This document shows, piece by piece, positions 10,336 to 21,717 of a stretch of 64,000 nt of DNA. The stretch lies in the NCBI RefSeq assembly GCF_040869045.1, contig NC_090319.1, forward strand, positions 346,126,302 to 346,190,301, written 5' to 3'. This DNA comes from Eurosta solidaginis. Its lineage: Eukaryota; Arthropoda; Insecta; Diptera; Tephritidae. Positions within the stretch are counted from its first letter, which is position 1; each line of letters opens with the position of its first letter. The notes under the pieces were generated by a model. The model did no database searches, was not told the DNA's origin, and was given only the letters and a program-made list of their open reading frames with translations. The position numbers and the translations under genes were made by a program.

Positions 10336-11715
10336 CCCTCAATGTGCAGAGACATGTATTATTGGACATGCCGAAAGAGAGCGCAGAGAAATGCGCATGG
10401 GAAGCAGTGGCGACTAAATCGCCTATGGGGAGACCCATATTTACTGAACGTTTTTTTGTTTGTATTTCGTTTTTTTTTGTTTTTTTTACTAATTTCTGCA
10501 AAAAAGCAATATTTAATTTATTACTTTCCAAATTTTGTGTGAAAAAATTCGTAGCATGACTCCAAATAATTTAGGGCAACCAGGCAGCTATGCCAAGCTA
10601 AGATGCTGCTGTTCCACTGTATTTTCTTAACTATTTATTTACATTTAATAATAACGCCTTACGAAAAACAATTTTCGAACAATTTCCTAAGAAAATACAC
10701 AACATCCCAGTCTGTGTTTTTATAGGCTCAACGGATGCACACGAAAATTTATGAATTCGTCAAACCACAACTAAAACCAAATCAGAAAAGTGTATGGGAA
10801 GGAAAGAAAGGCATGTTAAAGTCTTTACTTTCAAGAAAAAAGATGAGATAGAAGAAGATCGGAATGAAAAACGTCCTACGCAAATATATATGTCTGTCTG
10901 TATTTGATGCTCTGATCATCACTGTACGCACATACTGCAACAACATGGCTCATCGTCCAACGTCCAACAAAGCAGTCATACAAAAAAAAAAAAAAAAATG
11001 TTATTATTTGAAATTCATAAAACTTGTTGTTATTTTAAACTCAGCAAATTTTGTCAAATCATGGAAACAGTTTTTTTTGTTTTTTTTTTTTTTTAACCAG
11101 CAAAGGCATGTGCACACAAATGCAAATTGGTGGTTAACTTTTTTTTTTTTTTTTGCTTAACTCATATTCACTAAAATGTTGCTGACACATTTTTTTGTAC
11201 TGTTTTGAAATGAGCTAAATAGAAAGTTGTATCATGGGCGCCTGCGTAGAAGATGATGACCGTCTTTGACTTTTGAGTTTGTCGTGAGGGAATGCAGCTC
11301 GGATGTAGGTAACACATTTGTATGTATGCTAAATATTTGCTGTTAATGTATGTGTGCGATTCCCAGTAGACAACCGAGGAAGTAAGAAGTACTTGCTAAA
11401 TTTTATCTATGTATAATCTCTAGGTCGGTCAGTGATTTTCAAATTGTGGGTCGCGGCGCTTTTTTTTCGAGGGTCACCAGCTAAAAATTAATCTGCATAA
11501 ATTTTTTTGTTTCCCTAATTTTTTTTATTATAAAATCAGAGAAAATCACATATTTCCCATTTCCCATCATTTTATAAGTTTACGTCGAAGCCGTTCCACC
11601 TATAAGAAGATCGGCGGAAAGCCGCTGACCAAGAAGTGCCTACCTCCTTAATTCGTTAACCGCGCCTATTGGATGATTTGCAGGCAGCGGGTGTGTTCAG
11701 CTGTATTAAATAGAG
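10336..11715. other. Low-complexity intron DNA
   Basis: AT-rich with homopolymer runs at about 10470-10490, 10981-10998, 11073-11095 and 11139-11155. The open frames here are produced by poly-T and poly-A runs and show no domain. No gene or definable repeat. Confidence 0.45.
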
Positions 11716-11728
11716 CCTTATCGATATT

Positions 11729-12016
11729 GGCCGCCGTGGTGTGGTGGTAGCGTGCTTCGCCTACCACACCGAGGATCCTGGGGTGTCACCCCTCAGCAGT
11801 GATTTGGCAAGCACTCCGAGTGTATTTCTGCCATGAAACGATTCTCAGTGAAAACTCATCTGCCTTGCAGATGCCATTCGATGTCGGCATAAAACATGTA
11901 GGTCCCATCCCGCCATTTTGTAGGAAAAATTAAAAAGAGCACCACGCCAGTTGGATGAGAAGCTCGGCCTAAAATCTCTTCGGAGGTTATTCGCGCTTTA
12001 AATTTATTTATTTTTT
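11729..12016 (+). mobile_element. tRNA-derived SINE with TSD
   Basis: The head GGCCGCCGTGGTGTGGTGG resembles a tRNA 5' half with an A box. The body (ATTTGGCAAGCACTCCGAGTG, CTGCCTTGCAGATGCC, CGGAGGTTATTCGCGC) and ATTTATTT tail match other copies. The duplication TATCGATA(T/C)TGG flanks it at 11719-11730 and 12017-12028. The GGTTCG B box region is deleted in this copy. Confidence 0.85.
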
Positions 12017-12276
12017 TATCGATACTGGGCTCGGGTAGTAGCGGTGGCCTTACCACGGTAAGCATCGCTGCTATGACGGACGTTTTATTTCCCATATTTT
12101 ATTTAAGACCGCTGAGTCCGTCTTTTAGGGCGGGTGGTCATAGGACTAAATTGAATTAGTCAAATTCTTCGGTTTATAACTCCAGAATAGAGTCGCAAGC
12201 AATGGAAGAGAAAAACACAACAACAATGCGCCGCACTCGGGGAGTGAAAGTAGCGGAGAGTAAGCGAGCTTACACT

Positions 12277-12335
12277 ATGAACTCATTCAGTCTATGTAAG
12301 GTCTTAATGGACAAGCCATTTCAAGCGAGCTCCGT
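12277..12335 (+). pseudogene. LOA/R1-type LINE 3' terminus fragment
   Basis: AACTCATTCAGTCTATG, then AAGGTCTTAATGG, matches the 3' end seen at 4425-4480. The upstream part is unrecognisable. Confidence 0.45.
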
Positions 12336-13690
12336 TATGGCGTGGCAAGTGAATCCGAACGAGGAAAAAGGGTAAGGAGCAGAGGGCGTACGAGAGTCAT
12401 CTGACAGTGTCGTCCTGCGCTTAGGAGGAGTGTTCGATCCAACTGAAGTGTACAGTTGGCATGGGTCTCTGAGGCAGTAAAGGTAGATCGATGGCAGCTT
12501 GCTGACAAGAGCTTTGCTGAATGGTACAGGTACGGTTCGTACAGAATGAAGAGGTGACATTCGACTGAAGGCGATAAGTGTGCTTTAAAGGCGCAGATAG
12601 GACGGAATCCCAGTATGTTGAGGCAATCTACCCGTATCGTCAAGACATGTGGATCTAAAGCTGTGGGACAGAAGAACCAAAACCTAGTGAGGTGATGAAT
12701 ATGTTGCAGATCCACACAATACCAAAAACCAACGCATGGATTGCATGCATGATCAAGTCGGAGGATGTGTTGCGGCTTCTGTAGAAAAAGAACCCCAATA
12801 TACGGAGAGAGAAATGAATGGGTGTACGGGGGAAAGTCAGCACATTATCCGCCAAATAAACAAGCATGCCGGGAATGTCCTGGGGCTAAATCAGAATTAA
12901 TTTTCATCTCAGAAGCAGAAGTCTCAAGGATAACAATTCTAAAAAGCTAGAAGCGGGCGTACTATAAAGGGACCTCGAGAGCCTAAAATCAAGAGAACAA
13001 AAGGAGGGTGTTAAAGTTACAACGAAGGTGTTGGAGTGGGACTAAAAGCCCAGAGACAAACCTTTAATACCATAAAGGGTCGGAAAAACTCTCCCTTACT
13101 ATTAAGGAGGGTAAAGTACTGGGGGAAGGAGAAGGGCGCAAAGAATGGTTGGTCATAAGGGGCGGTTGCGAACGCGCACCAAAAAGCGTTGGAAGGAGGC
13201 GATACAAATGATAGAGGCAAATCTCCATTTAGTGGTAGGGTAGGAAGTGGATAGTGTTCCTACATATGTATGTTGAGCCAACATAAAGTATTGTGCTTCA
13301 TGTAACGCTATGTTCTGATTGTAATATTTCAAAATATGATTAGAGGGATCTTTAAACTTATTTCAAGTTATATGCCTTCCCAAAGAGATTAGAACAGGGT
13401 AAGGCATTTAGAAATCCTAAACCAACGAACTGTGCGCAATTCCAAAAACGCTTAATACACACGAGGACCTGAGGTGGGTGGAGGAATCCGAAAACAACGT
13501 AACAAACACATTAGTAAATGCCCACAATAAATCATGCCGTGTAAGGATATTCAGGAGCCAGGGTGCCATGGTGGAGCAAAAGGCCTAAGGCATCTTTATA
13601 GAAAAATTTATCGATGACGGATGTCAATAGTTGCAGAATTATTGAATGTTCACGTCGCGCAATACGGACTACAAGACCACAAACGCAGCA
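12336..13690. other. Intron DNA of unknown origin
   Basis: Less AT-rich than its surroundings, with several short antisense frames (for example 12335-12715) that carry no motif I know. Composition resembles decayed LINE coding DNA, possibly an ORF1 region linked to the fragment at 12277, but I cannot show it. Confidence 0.35.
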
Positions 13691-13925
13691 GACGGCCAAC
13701 ATGGTGTAGGGGTAGCGTGCTCACCGAAGGTCTAAGGCACGGAAAAGCAACATCAAATTCTTTAGAAAACCACTTTTCAACTTTAAAAAAGTTTATTCTG
13801 ATTGAAAAAACTTCTTTCTAAATGTTTGATGTTGTTCTGTTGGCGGCCGCTTTAAAGCCTTATGAGGCAGAAATACACCCGAAGGGCTTGTGAAACCACT
13901 GCACAAATGCGACCTCGTTCCAGAA
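13690..13925. mobile_element. Rearranged SINE fragments
   Basis: 13693-13745 has a plus-strand SINE head (ATGGTGTAGGGGTAGCGTGCT). About 13795-13840 matches the minus strand (ATTGAAAAAACTTCTTTCTAA), and 13862-13915 is another minus-strand body piece (GGCAGAAATACACCCGAAGGG). Head and body are in opposite orientation, so this is a rearranged or nested remnant. Confidence 0.55.
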
Positions 13926-14053
13926 AACTGATGATAATTGTTTCGTCATTTGAGTCGGGGACATACGGTTGGTTAGGTCTGTACATTTCCTCCATACCAT
14001 CGCGTGTTAAGGGGACTAGAATATCCTCGCGGAAAGCCATTCCCGTTGTATTA

Positions 14054-14402
14054 AAAATATAAAATAAATGTAAGGCGCGTTAACCCCTAAAGAGATTTTA
14101 GGCCGAGCTTCTCTTCCAATTTGCGTCGTGCTCCTTTTTCATTGTTCCTACAAATTGGCGGGAGGGGACCTACTTGTTTTATGCCGACTCCGAACGGCAT
14201 CTGCAAGGCAGATTTGTTCTCACTGAGAGCTTTTCATGGCAGAAATACACTCGGGGTGCTTGCCAAACACTGCCGAGGGGCGACCCCGCTTAGACAAATT
14301 TTCTTCTAATTGAAAAAACTTATTTCTAAAATTTTGTTGTTGCTTTGCCCGGGCGTGAACTCAGAATCTTCGGTGTGGTAGACGGAGCACGCTACCACCA
14401 CA
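14054..14402 (-). mobile_element. tRNA-derived SINE, full length, with TSD
   Basis: A near-complete minus-strand copy: AT-rich tail at the left, tRNA-like head (GTGTGGTGGTAGCGTGCTCC when reversed) at the right. The 12-bp duplication CCCGTTGTATTA is perfect at 14042-14053 and 14403-14414. It lies in tin intron 1, antisense to the gene. Confidence 0.88.
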
Positions 14403-14414
14403 CCCGTTGTATTA

Positions 14415-15065
14415 GGCGAATAAAATCTGCAGGCCTGAAGGTTCGAGGCGCCAAAATTGATGAACTTTACGCCTCCCTAATAGCTCAGCACTTTCGACCC
14501 ATCTATCCAACAACGAACTATTATTTAGACTGTCTCCATTTTAGTGTGGCTGACTATGTATTCAAAGTATACTTTTGGGTTTTGAAATTTGTTACTGGGA
14601 AGCAAATTTTTTAAACCAATCTGCACATGTCTAATATTATTTACTTTTATGTGTCACATATGTGAATTGCCTGCATCTTTACTGGACTGCCGACTGTGTC
14701 CGGTTTGGTTGTGTTGTCGCGTTGCAATCGTTCTGATTTTAAGAGAACTACAAAGGTTTATTGCCAAGTGCAAGTCGGCGGGACTTTGCGAAATTTTCTT
14801 GCTGCGTCGCTCTTTCCCATATAACGATATCGTGCTGAGCCCACACATGCCTCTTTATTGTTAGACGTATGCATATTTGTCCATCAACTTACACATGCGC
14901 CAAACAGTCAACCCGAAAAACATATGTGTTGCATTAATTATGCCGACGGGGGGTGGTGACAATTTTCCAGTTCTATGTTTTACAGTAAAATATTTTTTTT
15001 TTTTTTTTACCAAATGACCATTTCCGTTCACTGATTTTTTCCTTTTTCTTCATCTCACATTACAG
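14415..15065 (+). promoter_or_regulatory. Non-repetitive intron island with E-box cluster, candidate mesoderm enhancer
   Basis: The only sizeable part of intron 1 with no recognisable repeat. It holds CACATG at 14624, 14844 and 14892 and CATATG at 14657 and 14921. Equal base frequencies predict about 0.2 such sites in 300 bp. CATATG/CACATG are preferred by Twist-type bHLH factors, and Drosophila tin is, to my knowledge, induced by Twist through an intron-1 enhancer (tinB). The position next to exon 2 and the site density suggest its counterpart. Inference only. A poly-T run at 14993-15008 precedes the acceptor. Confidence 0.5.
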
Positions 15066-16048
15066 TGGTATGCCCAGTGTCTCAACTCCCGCATCTTGCG
15101 TCAACGATTATGACACACAACAAAGTTACCAGGAAACACTCGTTACAGCTTCAGTTATGCCACAATTACAAGTACCGATGACTGCAGCAACGGCGTCGGC
15201 AGCGACAATGGTAGCGGTCGGCGCATCAACTTCTGCTGGCTACCAATATCATCCTCATCCGCCACATCATCACCACCCTCATCATCATGCTCATCCCGCT
15301 TTTGGTGATTATGCCAATGCAGCACACGCAGTCACTTCAGCCTATCCAACACATCTTCATGCGCACACCCATTCACATAGCCACCCACCAGCGCATGCGC
15401 CGCTCCCGCCGCATACTCATCATACACATTCACATCATGTTCCGCCTTATCAACATTACGGTGCTGTACAATGGTATGTACCATCTGCATCAGTGACCAA
15501 CGGTGCTACGATGTGTGGTCCTGGTGGTAGTGTATCACCGGGAGCGTCCATTTATGGTGTACCTACAACACATTCAACAGCAGCATACAACTACAATTAT
15601 CAACATTCAAGTGATGCTTATGTGAGTGGTGGTATTGGTGGCATAGAAATTGCTAGTAGTAAAAGTGATTACACTTCCACGCCTTATGTGACGCCATCGC
15701 CCACTTTGGATCTCAATAATTCAACTGAAATGGCCGAACTACAACAACAGCAGCAACTTTCGAATACATCAACAAATTACTCGTCAAAAGTGACTTCGTT
15801 ACCTTTGAAAAGTAATGGCAGCGGTAAAACGGCGATACCATCTCAACAATCTCTGCAGAGTCTAATGGAAACCACTAACAACAGCAGCAACACATCCCTG
15901 CAGCACATATCAAAAAGCGGTGGCAATGATACAAATAGTCTAAATGGGAATTTGTGCTCTAAAAAGGATGGATTAGAGAGTATGACGAGATCCAGTGACG
16001 GTGTTACAACAAACGGAGGCAGCGTGGACTATGGAGTAGCTAAACGCA
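15066..16048 (+). CDS. tin: tinman exon 2 (His-rich linker, conserved TPYVTPSPTLDL block)
   Basis: Acceptor ACAG|TGGT at 15065; codon 52 is completed as AG+T (Ser). It encodes residues 52-379 plus one base of codon 380. Residues about 113-181 are strongly His/Pro-rich, 224-230 contain AAYNYNY, 257-269 the TPYVTPSPTLDLN block I recall from Drosophila Tinman, and 278-282 a poly-Gln run; the remainder is Ser/Asn/Thr-rich and likely disordered. It ends CGCA|GTAAGT at 16048; reading through gives a stop three codons later. The ATG at 15070 is internal, not a start. Low-complexity content makes the linker longer than in Drosophila. Confidence 0.93.
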
Positions 16049-16142
16049 GTAAGTAATTTTTTTAAAATTCTGAATAAAAGTTTTACCTTTTAAAAATTTT
16101 TCGGTGACGAATCGAATTTACACACATACGAAATACCTTCAT

Positions 16143-16905
16143 GTTGTTGTTGTTGTTGTTGTAGCGATAAGGACACTCCCCGAAGGTCTTGGCGAGTGTT
16201 ATCGATGTTGATTCTCCTTTGCCGGATGTAGATCCGATACGTTCCGGTACCAAGCACCATTAAGATACTAGCCCGACCGTCACGGGAACGATTTGGTATG
16301 ACCACATGAAACCTTCTAGGCCATCCGCCTACCCACCCTCTAAATCCATCAGGAGTTCGGGGTCGCCAGAGTCTCGGCTGCTAATGAAACAGGATTCGTC
16401 ACGGGTAGGTGGGGTTGACAATTGGGTTGGAGAAGCTATATATTGCGCTGCCAACCCCTTGGTGGCCACCGTGGTGTGATGGTAGCGTTCTCCGCCTACC
16501 ACACCGTATGCCCTGGGTTCGCACCCCGGGCAAAGCAACATCAAAATTTTAGAAATAAGGTTTTTAAATTAGAAGAACATTTTTCTAAACGGGGTCGCCC
16601 CTCGGCAGTGTTTGGTGAAAACTCATCTGCCTTGCAGATGCCGTTCGGAGTCGGCATAAAACATGTAGGTCCCGTCCGGCCAATTTGTAGGGAAAATCAA
16701 GAGGAGCACGACGCAAATTGGAAGAGAAGCTTGGCCTTAGATCTCTTCGGAGGTTATCGCGCCTTACATTTATTTTTATTTTATAACCCCTTGAGAAAGT
16801 TGCGCTACACAACCCCTTGAATCAATTTGGTATTTTATTCGGTTCTTACGACAGACAAACCTACCGCGGGTATATTCTAAACCTCCTAACCCGCTGGCGG
16901 TCTCT
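16143..16905 (-). mobile_element. SINE-like family 3, split by a SINE
   Basis: A minus-strand copy of the retroposon at 4821-5240. The (GTT)n tract at 16143-16160 is the tail; TTTGCCGGATGTAGATCCG and GTATATTCTAAACCTCCTAACCCG are body and head. The copy is interrupted at 16462-16784 by a younger SINE. No clear TSD for the outer copy. Confidence 0.75.
16462..16784 (+). mobile_element. tRNA-derived SINE with TSD and internal deletion
   Basis: Head GGCCACCGTGGTGTGATGG and box B-like GGTTCGCACCCC. About 45 bp of the body (between CAGTGTTTGG and TGAAAACTCATC) is missing relative to other copies. The 9-bp duplication AACCCCTTG lies at 16453-16461 and 16785-16793, inside family 3. Confidence 0.87.
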
Positions 16906-17105
16906 TCTTGTAACTTTACTTTGTCCCATCCAATAGGTGAGATCACTCACAAATTGTCATCAATAACCTCAAATGGAAGGCCACGGAAACTAGCAGTTGC
17001 AATAGGACTGGACTAAACTCATATAGATGTTATTGTCCTTTGTTCTACGATACAACTAAAAATATGGTTGGTGTAAAGGGGGACACATTAACTGAAGAAT
17101 ATATA

Positions 17106-17463
17106 TTAGGGCGGGCCGATTTGTGGGAAGGCAAAAAAATCGCCCATTGCTCTATGAAAATCATATTCTAGGGATCAATCACCGGTTTTGCACTTTACAT
17201 GCACTTTACCCCCAGGAAGGTTCCAGGGGGTGTGCCACTGGCATCGGTGGGTCGGGCCTACAAAGTTAGTGGGGATCGGTCATACATTTGGACTCGATTG
17301 GAGCACTCTAAATGGGTCAAAGTGGGATTTTTCAAAATTTACCCCTACCTGGGGGGGACATCAGAATTCGTTTTAGAGGTATGGTTACTTCAGTTTCTCA
17401 TTTTGATCCCTAGAATACGATTTTCACAGAGCAATGAGCGATTTTTAAATCGACCCGCCCTAA
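17106..17463. mobile_element. MITE with long terminal inverted repeats
   Basis: 358 bp bounded by TTAGGGCGGG(C/T)CGATTT and its complement. The inverted arms extend roughly 80 bp with gaps and share AAAATC(A/G)TATTCTAGGGATCAA. TA flanks both ends. No transposase; the open frames inside (17188-17492) are consequences of the repeat. Superfamily uncertain (TA target suggests Tc1/mariner-like). Confidence 0.72.
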
Positions 17464-18200
17464 TATACATATATTGCGTGTATCGGAGTTGATTCTGGAT
17501 GAGTAAGGGTTTAACCCATTACAGTATCAAGATCAAAGTTCAGCCACAATAACACGCATCTTCCTGAGAAATATTTTTCCTTAACTGCGAGTTTCGGCTA
17601 TTGGAATCTGAGATCAGAGTTAGCCGGTCATTTATTAGCGTAAGACTTTGCTGACTCTTTGTGGAAGGGACCGAGAGCCTGCTTATGCTCATTTGGCTCA
17701 AACGGCTGAATTTCTGTGTGCCAGATTTCTTCATAGTGCTCGTGGAGATGACTCCTTATATGCCTGTGACGTGGAGTTTCTTTAATCAGATGTCTGATGA
17801 TGACCAGGTTTCTGAGTATTTAACATCAATAATTTTCCAGCATTTCATTTCCTTCCTTTGTGGGGCATATTGCCGCCTCACTTTGTAGATGATGTTCCAG
17901 AGACATAAGAAAAGGATAGTATTTTGATAGGTCAAACAGCAGCTTCCTCATAGCTATGAGCGTTTCTTTATTTATACTCCAAGTGCTGTCAGGGAGGGAC
18001 TCAAGGATGTTGTTACAATGGTGAATGCATAGCCGTCAAAGTGCTGGTCATAAACGAACGACAGTAATTTTTGGGTGCCGGAAAGTCGATAGCGTAATGT
18101 CATCAACGTGTATGTCCGAGGACTCGGACGGTGATAGAGCCAAGTTACACGAGGCGAAAAAAATAGAAAGACTAGGGACATGGTTGTTAATTTAACTGAC
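17464..18200. other. No feature recognised
   Basis: Moderate-GC intron DNA with short frames on both strands and no recognised domain or repeat. Possibly old LINE sequence upstream of the endonuclease relic that follows. Confidence 0.35.
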
Positions 18201-18815
18201 CAATGGAAGGGCCCAGAGCTGTTGCCATTATCTTGAAGTCATCGGAGTAGGAAATAATATTACTCCTTCGGGTGGGCAAGGGAGCCTCGATATGTAAAAC
18301 ATAAACATACGCGGCACCCGTCCAGATTCATAAACAAGGCAACAAGAAACGAGTGCACGGATTGCGGTTGTGGATGGAGTGCAGATCTTCACGATAGCCA
18401 CGGCCAAGGTAAGGGTCCTGTGCGTGATGAAGCCGGGGAACGGCTGACGTCTCTGCAGAGTCAGAACCATGACACAGTATTGGAAGGTGTTTTCCATACC
18501 TCGGCATACCGAGGAGGATCAGTACGATACCCTTTGAATTAACAAGCAGGCGGAGAATATATTGTTGACTTAGCTTGGGAAAGACAGAAGCGCCTCAGGA
18601 AGACAAGGAACCCAATGGTGCTGCAAATCTTAGATATAAACTTTCAGCATAGCGTGAATCACTCCTTACCCTTCAGGATTGTTTGTTTGACGTGACGCTG
18701 ATACAGGAGCCATGGTTCTCATCTGAAGGAAATGTTTTTGGACTCAGCTCCCGTGGGTTTGGCTTTTACAATGCAAAATCTGAAACCAGGATGAGAGAGG
18801 GAGTTGTTTAGCGCT
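18200..18815 (+). pseudogene. LINE endonuclease N-terminal relic (LOA/I/R1 group)
   Basis: From about 18610 the broken frames read VLQILDINFQHSVN, LFDVTLIQEPWFSSEGNVFGL and RGFGFYNAKSE. This is the start of an APE-type endonuclease, whose usual form is a LQxNLQHSK opening followed by a VALIQEPW motif. The DNA upstream may be the end of ORF1. Multiple shifts; joined abruptly to family 3 at 18820. Confidence 0.6.
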
Positions 18816-18819
18816 ATAC

Positions 18820-19112
18820 AAACCTTTATGGCTTCACAGCTTCTCCAACCCAATTGTTAAACTCACCTTCCCGAGGCGAATCCTGATACAGCCGTTCTGG
18901 AAACCCTAAGTTTCTCATAGAACAAGGATTTGGAGGGCGGAATAACCTTGAAGGTTGCACGTGGTCATATCAAATCGTTTCAGAGACCGTCGGGCTAGTA
19001 CCTTAATTGTGCTCATTAACAGAACGTACCGGATCTATATCAACAAAGGACCATCCACATTGAAAACACTCCCTAAAATCTTCGGTGAGTGCCTTTATCA
19101 CTACAAGAAGAA
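18820..19112 (+). mobile_element. SINE-like family 3, 5'-truncated diverged copy
   Basis: It starts within the body (GCTTCTCCAACCCAATTGTTAA, minus two bases at the left) and ends in an (AAG)n tract at 19105-19118 rather than (CAA)n. It retains GTCGGGCTAGTACCTTAAT and GTACCGGATCTATAT. More diverged than the 4821 copy. Confidence 0.65.
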
Positions 19113-19119
19113 GAAGAAA

Positions 19120-19470
19120 TAGCTCGACTCATGTATGCTACATAACTCCATTGCTGAGGTCCTTGCAGGGGTGGTCGCCGAGCGGGAGGGCGAGCAGGTA
19201 CCATGCACCTATTAGCTACATTATCTCACTAAAGAGGGTAAAGAAGGGGGAACCTTTAGAAACCTTAGGGCAACGGCCTAGGCCTACTTTCCGAAACAAA
19301 TAAAAATAAAACTTGGATGGCCAAAGAGGTTGCCAGGAAGAGAAGTAATCTAAAGACGCTAATGACAAAGCTTTTAGGGAAAAGCAAAGCCACCACGATA
19401 GTATAAGGAGCTGTATCTTTTGAGAATACATGTGCAAGAGGATTTTCAATGAGCAAAAGGCGAAAAACCC
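19120..19470. other. Degenerate DNA, possible LINE remnant
   Basis: Between family 3 and the family-2 complex. Antisense frames at 19216-19693 have no recognised domain. The purine-rich plus strand (GTTGCCAGGAAGAGAAGTAA) could be old LINE coding sequence, not proven. Confidence 0.3.
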
Positions 19471-19640
19471 AAGCGTGTAGGGAATCTGTTGAAGATCTAT
19501 AAATGGGAAATCCTAAGAATGAACAAGTAAGGACGGGACTGTCTTCGGCTGTGCCGAAAACTTCATACCTTTCATGGATGGGGCTGAACAATAATCTTAT
19601 CCCGTTCGTAATCTCCAAATAATCGGATGTATAAGATAAG

Positions 19641-19873
19641 CGGTGTCGCCCCTCGGCAGTGTCTGGCAAGCACTCCGGGTGTATTTCTGCCATGAAAAGC
19701 TCTCAGTGAAAACTCATCTGCCTTGCAGATGCCGTTCGGAGTCGGCATTAAACATGTAGGTCCCGTCCGCCCAATTTGTAGGGAAAATCAAGAGGAGCAC
19801 GACGCAAATTGGAAGAGAAGCTCGGCCCTAGATCTCTTCGGAGGTTATCGCGGCTTACATTTATTTTTTTTTT
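19641..19873 (+). mobile_element. 5'-truncated SINE with TSD
   Basis: It lacks the tRNA-like head and starts at the GTCGCCCCTCGGCAGTG body. It ends at the AT-rich tail and is flanked by the 11-bp duplication TATAAGATAAG (19630-19640, 19874-19884). Truncated at insertion, in the manner of LINE-mobilised RNA. Confidence 0.85.
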
Positions 19874-19942
19874 TATAAGATAAGAAATACAAAGTGAACA
19901 GATGTACATACCTAAACGATTTTTAAGATAAATATAAAATAA

Positions 19943-21717
19943 ACAAGTAAGGAAGGCTAAGTTCGGGTGAAACCGAACATTACATACTCAGTTGAGAGCG
20001 GTGGAGACAAAATAAGGAAAAATCACCATGTAGGAAAAAGAACCTAGGGTAACCCTGGAATGTGTTTGTATGACATGTGTATCAAATGGAAGTGGGCCAT
20101 AGTTCTATAGATGGACGCCATTTAGGGATATCGCCATAAAGGTGGACCAGGCCTGACTCTAGAATTTGTTTGTACGATATGGGTATCAAATGAAAGGTGG
20201 TAATGAGTATTTTAAAAGGGAATGGGCCTTAGTTCTATAGGTGGACGCCATTTCGGGATATCGCCATAAACGTGGACCAGGGGTGACTCTAGAAAGTGTT
20301 TGTACGATATGGGTATCAAATTAAAGGTATCAATGAGGATTTTAAAAGGGAGTGGTGGTAGTTGTATATGTGAAGGCGTTTTCCAGATATCGACCAAAAT
20401 GTGGACCAGGTTGACCCAGAACATCATCTGTCGGGTACTGCTAATTTATTTGTATATGCAATACCACGGACAGTATTCCTGCCAATATTCCAAGGGCTGT
20501 TGATTTCGCCTTCATTTTCTTCTACTTAATATGGTAGGTGTCACACCCATTTTACAAAGTTTTTTTCTAAAGTTATATTTTGCGTCAACAGACCAATCCA
20601 ATTACCATGTTTCATCCCTTTTTTCGTATTTGGTATATAATTATGTCATTTTTTTCATTTTTCGTAACTTTCGATATCGAAAAAGTGGGCGTGGTCATAG
20701 TCGGATTTCGGCCATTTTTTATACCAATACAAAGTGAGTTCGGATAAGTACGTGAACTGAGTTTAGTAAAGATATATCGATTTTTGCTCAAGTTATCGTG
20801 TTAACGGCCGAGCGGAAGGACAGACGGTCGACTGTGTATAAAAACTGGGCGTAGGTTCAACCGATTTCGTCCTTTTTCACAAAAAAAACAGTTATCGTCC
20901 TAGAATCCAAGCCTCTACCAAATTTCACAAGGATTGGTAAATTTTTGTTCGACTTGTGGCATTAAATGTATCCTAAACAAATTAAATGAAAAAGGGCGGA
21001 GCCACGCCCATATTGAAATATTATTACTGGAGTTGAATGTTGACATAATTTACTTATATACTGTAAAGATATTAACTTTTCTTTTAAAATTTGACTTAAC
21101 AAAATTTTTTTTTTTAAAAGTGGGCGTGGTCGTTCTCCGATTTTACTAATTTTTATTAAGCATACATATAGTAATAAGAGTAACTTTCCTGCCAAATTTC
21201 ATTATGATATCTTAAATGGCTGCCAAATTACAACTTGTAAAACTTCTAAATTACCTTCTTTTAAAAGTGGGCGGTGCCACGCCCATTGTCCAAAATTTTA
21301 CTAGTTTTCTATTCTGCGTCATAAACTAAACTCACCTACCGAGTTTCATCGCTTAATCCGTATTTGGTAATTAATTATCGCACTTTTTCGATTTTTCGAA
21401 ATTTTCGATATCGAAAAAGTGGGCGTGGTTATAGTCCGATATCGGTCATTTTAAGCAGCGATCTGAGATGAGTGCCCAGGAACCTACATACCAAATTTCA
21501 TCAAGATATCTCAAAATTTACTCAAGTTATCGTGTTAACGGACAGACGGACGGACGGACGGACGGACGGACATGGCTCAATAAAATTTTTTTTCGATCCT
21601 GATGATTTTGATATATGGAAGTCTATATCTATCTCGATTCCTTTATACCTGTACAACCAACCGTTTTCCAATCAAAGTTAATATACTCTGTGAGCTCTGC
21701 TCAACTGAGTATAAAAA
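19943..21717 (+). repeat. Family-1 repeat, copy B
   Basis: Begins ACAAGTAAGGAAGGCTAAG and ends CAACTGAGTATAAAAA. Has three 130-bp modules near the start, then the AAAAAGTGGGCGTGG blocks, and a (GACG)n tract at 21540-21570. Inserted in a family-2 element, so it is younger than that host. Non-coding. Confidence 0.82.

Larger units (their letters stand above)
3615..15065 (+). other. tin: tinman intron 1 (about 11.45 kb)
   Basis: Donor GTTAGT at 3615, acceptor CATTACAG ending at 15065. Phase 2. More than half the intron is identifiable mobile DNA: LINE pieces with an RTE insertion, hAT MITE, SINEs and a SINE-like retroposon. The last ~650 bp before exon 2 shows no repeat and contains the E-box cluster. 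As I recall, Drosophila tin introns are far shorter, so the growth is attributed to insertions. Confidence 0.85.

Noticed and set aside
10864..11160. 98-codon frame rich in Lys and Phe
   Set aside because: Runs through poly-A and poly-T tracts; no start context, domain or splice support.
12335..12715. 126-codon minus frame as a host gene
   Set aside because: No recognisable domain, overlaps other equally long frames, and sits next to a LINE terminus.
15287..15496. Second frame over the His-rich region
   Set aside because: Shadow frame produced by the CAY-rich His repeats of tin.
15070..16056. Stand-alone 328-codon protein
   Set aside because: It is tin exon 2; the ATG is internal, and the last codons and stop lie in the intron after a perfect GTAAGT donor.
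16585..16812. Minus frames within SINEs (also 19265-19693 and 46472-46732)
   Set aside because: The same peptides recur in every SINE copy; they are SINE body read by chance.
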